Source of the DNA: DASZHC01 sp035938215
GTDB lineage: Bacteria; Verrucomicrobiota; Verrucomicrobiia; Chthoniobacterales; JAFAMB01
Length of the DNA stretch: 9,252 bases
NCBI GenBank assembly: GCA_035938215.1
Contig: DASZHC010000078.1
Coordinates: 1 to 9,252 of the forward strand
Direction: 5' to 3'
Shown: positions 1 to 5,840 of the stretch, piece after piece
How positions within the stretch are numbered: position 1 is the first letter of the stretch
How the letters are laid out: every line of letters begins with the position of its first letter
The notes under the pieces: generated by a model
The model's database searches: none
What the model saw: only the letters and a program-made list of their open reading frames with translations
Told to the model about the DNA's origin: nothing
Program-made: the position numbers and the translations under genes

Positions 1-160
1 TTCCATAATAAAGCGCGACGGCTACAGCCGATCACTTTGAAAGCTACTAGAATAATGATGGCATTAATTACGGAACTTCCCATTGCCGGTGACTCGGTGA
101 TCGGTTGTTTTTCAAGTGCCGGATGAACGCGAGAGCACGCAGCCGATGAGCACGCAATCC
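1..160 (-). repeat. Diverged repeat, copy A (runs off the window start)
   Basis: This stretch aligns with 487-640 without gaps over the best part. The shared blocks TTTGAAAGCT (36-45 and 522-531) and ACTCGGTGA (92-100 and 578-586) are the same distance apart in both copies. Read on the minus strand, both copies are open in the same frame and share residues in register: ITE, a Met, then AFK.I..SRRA.LW. That points to a decayed coding element rather than chance similarity. The copy is cut by the window edge, so its far end is unknown. I do not recognise the protein family. Confidence 0.5.
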
Positions 161-486
161 GACGGGAATGAGAAGAAAATAACCAGGCGCTGGTCCACTT
201 GGCTAAAGCATCGCAAGCACTGGGTTAGCGTATTGTTCCAAAGCATTCAAAACATCTTCCGTTGTCACTGAACCACTGGTTTCAGTTCTATATACCTGCT
301 GCCTCTCAGAAGTTCGATGCGGTCTCGTCTTGTTCGGTGCTGAGTAGCCTGATTGGCGTCGAAATGGAAGGGCGCCAACCTTCATGCCGATGACCCTGTT
401 GTTCTCAGTACCTTTGGTTGTGATGCTTTCTCGCAACTTGACGAAAAGCCAACGCGGTCAAATCCATGATTATCCAAGCCTGTCGG

Positions 487-640
487 TTCCACAGCTGAGC
501 CCGGCGGCTTTCGCGGATCGCTTTGAAAGCTATTGGGAGAGTGATATATCCTCGAGGCAAACCTCTCATTTTCGTTAACTCGGTGATGGTGGTTTTGTTG
601 AAGCGCCGGGAGATGGTGACGCTCTCGCGACGCAGTTTCA
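487..640 (-). repeat. Diverged repeat, copy B
   Basis: This is the second copy of the element at 1-160, in the same orientation. On the minus strand it lies in an 89-codon open frame (674-405) that contains ITELTKMRG and then PIAFKAIRESRRAQLW, matching the AFK.I..SRRA.LW block of copy A. Frame and spacing are kept between the copies while many third and first codon positions differ. The frame has no recognisable domain, so I call it a repeat rather than a gene. Confidence 0.5.
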
Positions 641-1539
641 TACTTTGCGCGTCTTTTTCCTGGAGTGAGCCCAAGTGCTAAGCCAGGCGAAATCAGCTTA
701 GCGAGTGGATCCGCCGATACGTCGTACCAACAGAAGCCGCCCGTATTACCCTGAGCGATGTCCAAGAAAAAAGACATTTTGGCTAAGGCTCCGCTCGTTT
801 TGACAATCAAACTTCGCGGCAGTTTGGATTGTCAAGCATATAATTTCAGAAGCGAGCCCTTAACCACATTGCGGGCGCTGGCTGTGCCACCCCTCCGCAG
901 TGCGAATGGTAAAAGGGGCCTCCGGCCAGATAAGAAATGGCTGCTCTGCGCGGTCGTCGGGTCGCGGGTGCCTGCTTCGACGTACCGGAGAGAAGTGGCG
1001 AGGACTCTTGGGCCCTTCCGGGGTCAGATCGTCCATCGATTGTCCTTTCGGTTGTCGCTACCTCCAGGAACCGTCACGAGTCGAAGAGAGAGATGCATAT
1101 TTCGTTAAACAGAGGCGTTAACCATTCGATTTCGGAAAACAAGCAAGAGAGGGACCTCATCGCCGGCCCCATCCCCCGCTAGGTTAAACCGACGGATCAT
1201 GCTCTAGCGCTCCACATTCTCGACGCCTTGCCCGTCACTACCGGAACCCGTGCTAGACGCCCCGAGCCTGAACCATGGGCCGGCAGAGGGCTCGGCGCAC
1301 AGGTCCTCGGAAAGCTCCAGATTCGGAATTCCAAAGAGGTGTTTTGGGATATCGTTTCTGTCGATCAGCACACATGCCCATAATCCAGCGTCGCAAGGCC
1401 GGCAACCAACGCCCTGGGAGTGAATCAACACCAAGGGCGCCCGAGTGAGTCGATCTCGCGAGCGGCATGCTAACGTTTACACAATCCCAGAGCAACGCGG
1501 GCACGAACCCGCCTCAGATAACCGTGCCCTGGATCAAAA
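641..1539. other. Stretch without a supportable gene
   Basis: Only short overlapping frames on both strands occur here, and none shows a recognisable domain, a convincing start site or a consistent neighbour. The one clear structure is the hairpin at 800-835, listed separately. The minus frame at 1434-1204 has a somewhat protein-like composition but lacks a believable start. The region looks like eroded intergenic DNA. Confidence 0.5.
800..835. other. Inverted repeat / hairpin
   Basis: The left arm TTGACAATCAAAC (800-812) and right arm GTTTGGATTGTCAA (822-835) pair almost perfectly, with one extra G in the right arm, around a nine-base loop. No T-run follows, so it is not a standard rho-independent terminator. 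A TATAAT-like hexamer lies just downstream at 839-844, but the TTGACA at 800 is too far from it to make a normal promoter. It could be an operator or the remains of a small mobile element. Confidence 0.55.
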
Positions 1540-1629
1540 AAACGCGTTTCCTGAGATTTCACAGCCCGCAAATAATTAAAACGCACATAAAAATGTACGC
1601 GGATTGACCAAAAAAGACCAAACTTTTGC

Positions 1630-1698
1630 TTCCGCTATTTTCCACAGATTTCTACCCTGATGGAAATTCCCCAGGGAAACACCTGGAAAACAGCGGAA
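1630..1698. other. Imperfect inverted repeat inside the left direct repeat
   Basis: The arm TTCCGCTATTTTCCA (1630-1644) pairs with TGGAAAACAGCGGAA (1684-1698), with one G-T wobble. A shorter CCCTG/CAGGG stem is nested inside. In the right direct repeat the right arm is identical (8802-8816), but the left arm (8748-8762) has three mismatches and no compensating changes. That argues against a conserved RNA fold. It fits better with a protein-binding site, such as integrase arm sites, or with simple decay. Confidence 0.5.
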
Positions 1699-1713
1699 AA
1701 CAGAACGCTAAAA

Positions 1714-1738
1714 TGGGGTTCAAGTCCCCTCCCGAGCA
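1714..1738 (+). other. tRNA-like 3' end (possible attachment-site fragment)
   Basis: GGGGTTCAAGTCCCC has the form of a tRNA T-arm, with the TTCAAGT loop closed by four G-C pairs. CCCGAGCA follows directly, where a seven-base acceptor strand plus discriminator would be. No matching 5' half (acceptor, D-arm, anticodon) lies upstream and no CCA follows, so this is not a whole tRNA gene. Such 3' ends are commonly carried by elements that integrate into tRNA genes. The match is suggestive only. Confidence 0.4.
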
Positions 1739-2033
1739 GAAATGCCCACCTCTAAGTGGTTGTTCTTGAAGAACTTACGTTCTAAGACGCTTGGACAGAT
1801 TCAGAATCTCGACCCCCACCGCCTGATGTCCCGATTAAAATCCAAGACCACTCCAGGCGAACACTCTTCAAACTCGCACATCAATATTCGGGCAATAGGC
1901 CGTGAACGGCTGACCCCATCGGCCGTGACTGGGACCAACAAAATGGCTGCCGGTGACAATTCGAGCGACAGCGCCGTGGTCAGCGTCGTCCAGGCCAACA
2001 CTCGTCCGCGGATAACGGCAATGATAGCGGTGA

Positions 2034-2327
2034 TCGCCTCGCCGGGGCCGAGCCGCAGTCGCACGGGGAGGGGCCTTGGTCGATCTGCATCGCCGCCTCA
2101 GCGCGGATCTTTTTTCTCAGGCACCATATACGACCGCTCAGTGGGAAGGCCGCCATCGCTTCCGATTGTTTGATGAGTTCTTCACCCATTCGCTACGCGG
2201 CGACGAGATTATCCCGCGAGATGAAGTTACAGATGTCGCGCAAATCCTGGACCGCTATGGGCGGAGTTCGATGCGCGGCATCGTCGGCATGAAGGCCCCC
2301 CAGCTACAAGAAACACGTTCCGGCGGG
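2034..2327 (+). pseudogene. Possible gene fragment, unknown
   Basis: An open frame follows a TGA at 2031-2033 and has protein-like composition from about 2076 (LVDLHRRLSADLFSQAPYTT) to about 2320 (RGIVGMKAPQLQE). It has no ATG start and no visible ribosome site. Its open frame continues to 2492, antisense through the end of the kinase-like gene. It may be the remaining end of a gene lost when the left repeat was inserted or rearranged. I recognise no family and the call is weak. Confidence 0.2.
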
Positions 2328-2867
2328 TCAATGAAAGGGGCTTTCCCAGCGGCCGGGCGCCAACCACTCTGCTTCCTCCCGCGGCGAGCGAAGCCGAACC
2401 ACCTGGAGATGCGCGTACCGGGGACGTGCGAACAATTCCTCCAGTTGGCGGCGCCGGTTGTAGTGCGTCCGAAGCGCCCACATGATGCTTAATCCTAGAC
2501 CGACCAGTCGTCCGCGCCGCTCGCGAATTCCATCGCGTGCTGCTCGCCAGACCAGGCGTCGCAACCTCCGCAGCAGCGAGTAGTCCAGCCAAAAGGCGAG
2601 TTGCGCGCGCGACCACACGATTTCCCGGACGGCGGCGTAGTTGCCGTCTATGATCCAGTCGCAGTTTTGCATCACGGCCTCCACCTGGCGAATGAACTCG
2701 TTCAATGGCACGGGCACCCATCGCCGTTTGAAACACATCGTGTCCAGTTCGATATGCGCTGTGCCGATCCGCTGCGAAAGAGCTCGGGCGAAAGTGGTCT
2801 TCCCACAGGCGCTGGCTCCGACAACGACAACCCGGCGCGGTTGAGTTCGAAACGCTATATCAGGCAT
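2328..2867 (-). CDS. P-loop kinase-like NTPase (adenylate kinase / topology-modulation type)
   Basis: The product is 179 residues. After a strand of valines comes a Walker A motif, GASACGKTT (17-25, Lys23). HIELD (38-42) follows, then a Trp about eight residues later and DWIIDGNY (70-77). This order is typical of the small NTPases often named DNA topology modulation protein or FlaR-like, which resemble adenylate kinases. The C-terminal half is rich in Arg and helix-forming residues. The family has nucleotide-binding or kinase features, but the substrate is usually unknown. The start at 2867 is chosen because it lies one base after the stop of the nucleotidyltransferase (TGATATG), implying translation by re-initiation. 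A longer form from 2939 would add 24 residues with no family resemblance. The protein probably acts with its upstream neighbour in the cytoplasm. Confidence 0.8.
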   Translation of the reverse strand: MPDIAFRTQPRRVVVVGASACGKTTFARALSQRIGTAHIELDTMCFKRRWVPVPLNEFIRQVEAVMQNCDWIIDGNYAAVREIVWSRAQLAFWLDYSLLRRLRRLVWRAARDGIRERRGRLVGLGLSIMWALRTHYNRRRQLEELFARPRYAHLQVVRLRSPREEAEWLAPGRWESPFH

Positions 2868-2868
2868 A

Positions 2869-3996
2869 TCACCAGAGCCAGCGGAGCCACCATGGCAAAC
2901 TGCTTTTGTAAAGCTTCCGGGCGCGATACGCTTCTTCATCGATGCGCTGCTTTGCCGTCAGGCGCGCCCTCTCCTCCTCGAGCTTGCGTTGCCGCTCTGT
3001 TTCCTCCCGCTGGCGGATGCCTTGCTGCCTGGTTCGCTCGGCCTCCTCCTCGTATCGCTGTTGGTAGTCAAACCATGATACTACGGCTTGCTCCAATTGG
3101 GTGAAAGGGAGGGCTGTTACAAGGGACCGTACAGCCTCATAGTACTGCGAAGCGGTGAGAGGGCCATCCGGGCGTCTCGCCGCTGCCACCACTTCCATGT
3201 AATGCGGTTCAAGATCCAAAAACGGTTCGAAACTGGTCCGGAACAAGGGCCACAGATCGGGTGTGGATGAGAAGGCGGCATGGATATCCAGATCTCGATC
3301 CGGGCTGGGGTACCGGCCCATATATCCGAGGAGGTGGCGCATTACATGGATCGGATAGTTTTCGACGAGCCCGATCATCTTCAACTGGTCCGGCGTCATC
3401 TGCATGTCCGGGCCAAGATTCAAAATATGGAGCGGCTGACTGTTCCACGTGGAAGTGAAATCGGATACATACGCCATGGCCACCTCGCTCCGCAGTTTCG
3501 GGTCTGTTTTCACCGTCGCCAGATACTTGCCATAGAAAGCGCGCCATTGAGCTGCCTTAACTCTCGCAATCGCTCCGATATGATCGGAATATCGTACGCC
3601 GGTGCTTACAAAGAGCTCGTTCACCGTGTGTTTCTTTTCCACAGCGGTGGTCCCGGAGCCAAGGCTTACCTGTTCCATATACAGCTGCTCCGTCTGCGCT
3701 CCGATCGTGATCACGTCGGCTCTCGGGCACACGAACCGGTCGCCGGTGCGAAGCCGGTATTTTTCGATCACGCCTTCAATCGCCGGCCTGATGTTGGGAA
3801 ATGCCGGGGTGGCGAAATGAGCGACGTCGATATCGCTTCGCGATGTGGGCTGTCCCCACACCGCCGAGCCGCATAGAACCGCGACGCCTTCGGCGAATGG
3901 AGGCAGCTTCGATATCTCTCCGGCCAGCCACAGCAAATCGTCCACTGGTGTTGGCTGCCGGTTAACGATTTCCTCGTAGCAGTAAAAGCGCGACAT
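2869..3996 (-). CDS. Nucleotidyltransferase (polymerase-beta superfamily) with coiled-coil tail
   Basis: The product is 375 residues. Residues 41-58 carry the superfamily signature, GS at 43-44 followed by SDIDV at 54-58, giving the metal-binding Asp55 and Asp57. Asp94 in a following strand (RADVITIG) is a plausible third carboxylate, so the active site looks intact. Enzymes of this fold move a nucleotide onto a protein, RNA, DNA or small molecule, and the target cannot be read from this sequence. The middle (about 100-300) is unassigned. Residues about 310-362 form a highly charged Glu/Arg/Gln coiled coil. The protein ends in LPWWLRWLW, a Trp-rich tail that may contact membrane or a partner. 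The only good start is the ATG at 3996, and its ribosome site is weak. It is the first gene of a coupled pair with the P-loop NTPase and points away from the helicase operon. Confidence 0.85.
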   Translation of the reverse strand: MSRFYCYEEIVNRQPTPVDDLLWLAGEISKLPPFAEGVAVLCGSAVWGQPTSRSDIDVAHFATPAFPNIRPAIEGVIEKYRLRTGDRFVCPRADVITIGAQTEQLYMEQVSLGSGTTAVEKKHTVNELFVSTGVRYSDHIGAIARVKAAQWRAFYGKYLATVKTDPKLRSEVAMAYVSDFTSTWNSQPLHILNLGPDMQMTPDQLKMIGLVENYPIHVMRHLLGYMGRYPSPDRDLDIHAAFSSTPDLWPLFRTSFEPFLDLEPHYMEVVAAARRPDGPLTASQYYEAVRSLVTALPFTQLEQAVVSWFDYQQRYEEEAERTRQQGIRQREETERQRKLEEERARLTAKQRIDEEAYRARKLYKSSLPWWLRWLW

Positions 3997-4594
3997 GAAT
4001 TATCTCACGGCTAATCGTTATCTCTAATGGCTTGGAGGAATTTGTGCGCGGGAGAGTTTAGCCCGGTATATAGGCCACAGTTTCGCGATCTTCCGGCCCA
4101 GATCTTACGGAAATGATTCGTCGGTTGTCACGCCAGAACCGCGGCCAGCACGTAGAGCTCCAAGTCCGGGACTCGGCGACTTTGAGTTTCCAATCGGGCG
4201 ACGGAATCCCTGCTCGTGTCCCAGCCGAGTAATTGCAGCTTCTCCGCCAGTTCGCGAAGCCGCCGGACCGCTGGTGTCTATCGAGTCCGGGAATTCGGTG
4301 CAAACGGCTAAGCGGTGCTACTGGGATGTTAAGCAAATGGTCGAAACCTGTCGGCGGCTCAAATCCCTGTCCGCGACTATCTGGGCTCAGCCCTCCCCGG
4401 GCTGGCTGATTCGCCAAATCGGTCGAATCGCTGAACTCACACCGACCGCCTGGGCGACTCGAAACTAACCGCCGAACGCCGTGACGCGGCCTGCCATGTA
4501 GTTGGTAAGATGCATACTTTGGAGTCGCCACTGGTGTCGGGCTGGAATATAACATGAACACCCTGCTCAACCCGTGCATGGACTAAGGTGCAAC
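3997..4594. promoter_or_regulatory. Divergent spacer between the two gene groups
   Basis: This 598-base stretch must contain the start signals for both the minus-strand nucleotidyltransferase pair and the plus-strand operon. Close to the nucleotidyltransferase start there is a direct repeat, TTATCTC at 4000-4006 and 4018-4024, each followed by CTAAT or TAAT, which could be a regulator site. Near the plus operon a TATAAC hexamer (4548-4553) resembles a -10 box but has no good -35 partner at normal spacing. The middle holds a decayed XRE regulator, listed separately. I see no other gene. Confidence 0.4.
4105..4278 (-). pseudogene. Decayed XRE-family helix-turn-helix regulator
   Basis: The minus strand reads VRRLRELAEKLQLLGWDTS, then RDSVARLETQSRRVPDLELY and VLAAVLA up to a TGA. 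One frame over it continues VTTDESFP and stops. This is the pattern of XRE-type proteins with QLLGWDIS...ARIE...RRV.D.EL..LARALGV..DELFP. Compared with that pattern about seven residues are missing between RLRE and LAEKL, which is an in-frame deletion removing part of helix 1-2. There is a TAG just upstream in frame, and a one-base shift near the end. All three defects argue for a dead gene. It may once have regulated one of the flanking operons or been an antitoxin. Confidence 0.6.
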
Positions 4595-5356
4595 ATGGCC
4601 ACTCAGCGTAAATTCACAAGGGATCAATCCCCTAAGCCGATTCCCTCGACATTGACCGAAATTCAACTCCCAGAATGGATGCAGAATGTCATTTACACTT
4701 TCGTCCGGGGAATCCCGCAGGATAGCCGCGAACTGTGTACCGTTAACGAGAAGCCATTCCCAGCTGAAAAGAGCGAAATAGAGCAGAATCGGCACCTCAG
4801 TGACTATACGGCGGGTCGACTGAGAACGCTGGCAGTATATGAATACATGATGTGGATGAATGGGCGCCTGCCCTTCATCTCTCCCCGGGAAATCCAAATT
4901 TGGCGGCTTCGCCAGTTTGTACAATATATCTGGTTTTGGAACCTTCCGGACGACGAAGACATCGCTATGATTTTCAATACGACGAAGCAGAAGGCTTCTA
5001 ATCTGGCAAACGATTTCATCGCCCGTTTTCGCAAGACTGTTTTGTTTCCGGTAGCGCTTCGCCGGCTTTGGGACCTTCTGACCGCCGAGCCTATGGAAAA
5101 GGGCATTACGAAAAACAACATTGCAGGTTCCTTTTTTGCCGTTCCGGCAGCACGATATGTCGATGATGCCAACTTGTTGATCGCCGAATTGCGAATGCGT
5201 CGAAAAAGTGTGCTGGCGGCAGCTAGTCTCGATCCTCGAGATCGAAGCGTCATGTGGATTAGTGATGAGGTCCTCAATTTGCTGGCGGATGCGAAACTGC
5301 GTCGAGAGATTGAAGACATTTATCCGATACCGGAGTCGACCGGTTATGAGGGTTGA
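4595..5356 (+). CDS. Unrecognised protein with probable helix-turn-helix; first gene of the helicase operon
   Basis: The product is 253 residues. I do not recognise the family. The clearest element is at residues about 119-146 (DDEDIAMIFNTTKQKASNLA and on), which has the spacing of a DNA-binding helix-turn-helix: an acidic lead, IA..F at helix 1, a turn, then A.NL...F.ARFRK. An aromatic, helical stretch precedes it (82-116, with several Trp and Tyr), and the tail (190-245) is Leu/Arg/Glu rich. No signal peptide or membrane segment is seen, so it should be cytosolic. The ATG at 4595 is preferred because AAGGTG lies four bases upstream; a GTG at 4574 in frame has no such site. Its last 11 bases overlap the next gene. 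Position and fold suggest a DNA-recognition or regulatory partner of the helicase, which is inference. Confidence 0.85.
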   Translation: MATQRKFTRDQSPKPIPSTLTEIQLPEWMQNVIYTFVRGIPQDSRELCTVNEKPFPAEKSEIEQNRHLSDYTAGRLRTLAVYEYMMWMNGRLPFISPREIQIWRLRQFVQYIWFWNLPDDEDIAMIFNTTKQKASNLANDFIARFRKTVLFPVALRRLWDLLTAEPMEKGITKNNIAGSFFAVPAARYVDDANLLIAELRMRRKSVLAAASLDPRDRSVMWISDEVLNLLADAKLRREIEDIYPIPESTGYEG

Positions 5357-5840
5357 ATTCGTACTTGCTGCAGGTTCAACTGAGCCCGCCGTGGCGTTCC
5401 CGACTTTTGCAGCAGTTCTGGCGTTCGGAACGGCGTCGATTGCGCTGCTTTGGCCCCTGATGAAAGGCGTCGAAGACAGAACAAAAGCGCTCAAGGACGC
5501 AATGCCTGACAAGCTAGCCGATCCTGGATTCGTCCGCCAACAACGCGATGGTTTACGCAAGGAGCTGATGGGATGGGCCCTTATAGCGAACGTTTTCGAT
5601 CTTTGCGTCCTCTTAGCGCTGGCGGCGATCTTGTATCTTGGTCCAAAGGCGGCATTGTCTCTCTTTGCTACCGGCTCACTCACTCGGGATTTCACTATTT
5701 TAGAAAGGATCATCTACTCAATTGCCGGCATTGCGTGGATCCTGGCCTATTCTTTCCAAGGGGCGAGGCCCTGGCTGAAAGGGTTGCGGCAATATTTGAA
5801 GGCCGGCTCGTGGTTGACGGAAAGAAAGAAGGAAAGGTGA
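5346..5840 (+). CDS. Small three-pass membrane protein, middle gene of the helicase operon
   Basis: The product is 164 residues with three hydrophobic segments, at about 17-38, 78-98 and 121-139. Between the first two lies a charged loop (40-75, many Lys, Arg, Asp). The C-terminal 25 residues are strongly basic. By the positive-inside rule the loop and tail face the cytoplasm and the N-terminus faces out. No catalytic or known domain is visible. The ATG at 5346 has GGAG ten bases upstream and overlaps the end of the previous gene by 11 bases. Its own stop overlaps the helicase start as GTGA. The product could anchor the helicase at the membrane or act as a membrane effector, but neither role is shown by the sequence. 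Confidence 0.8.
   Translation: MRVEFVLAAGSTEPAVAFPTFAAVLAFGTASIALLWPLMKGVEDRTKALKDAMPDKLADPGFVRQQRDGLRKELMGWALIANVFDLCVLLALAAILYLGPKAALSLFATGSLTRDFTILERIIYSIAGIAWILAYSFQGARPWLKGLRQYLKAGSWLTERKKER

Larger units (their letters stand above)
1540..1885 (+). repeat. Long direct repeat, left copy
   Basis: This copy aligns over about 330 bases with 8651-8990 in the same orientation. The most conserved part begins at CTTTTGCTTCCGCT (copy 2: 8741) and runs to about 1870. In order it holds an inverted repeat (arms 1630-1644 and 1684-1698), an inner CCCTG/CAGGG stem (1655-1659, 1672-1676), the tRNA-like 3' end (1714-1738) and a conserved tail with a GTTCTTGAAGAAC palindrome. Differences between copies are scattered single bases and small indels, so neither copy is a recent duplicate. 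The edges are approximate because similarity fades gradually. Confidence 0.85.

Noticed and set aside
1204..1434. A minus-strand 76-codon frame with fairly protein-like composition.
   Set aside because: No believable start or ribosome site, no recognisable family, and an overlapping frame of similar quality on the same strand.
1714..1738. A complete tRNA gene.
   Set aside because: Only the T-arm and acceptor-like end are present. No D-arm, anticodon arm or complementary 5' acceptor strand lies upstream.
1742..2173. A 143-codon plus-strand open frame starting just after the left tRNA-like end.
   Set aside because: The equivalent frame in the right repeat copy breaks after about 26 codons. 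Differences between copies change amino acids freely, and no domain is visible, so it is probably a chance frame over a repeat.
2868..2939. A longer start for the P-loop NTPase, adding 24 residues.
   Set aside because: The added residues overlap the nucleotidyltransferase tail and do not resemble the family. The start at 2867 sits at a typical coupling junction.
4058..4579. A 173-codon minus-strand frame across the divergent spacer.
   Set aside because: The meaningful reading here is the XRE remnant in another frame; this frame has random-looking composition.
4583..5713. A 376-codon minus-strand open frame opposite the operon.
   Set aside because: It is antisense to two genes with clear ribosome sites and coherent proteins, and its own translation has no domain or good start.
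5573..5836. An upstream extension of the helicase to an in-frame ATG, giving 977 residues.
   Set aside because: The extension lies wholly inside the membrane-protein gene, whose membrane segments are convincing. The GTG at 5837 has the typical four-base stop/start overlap.
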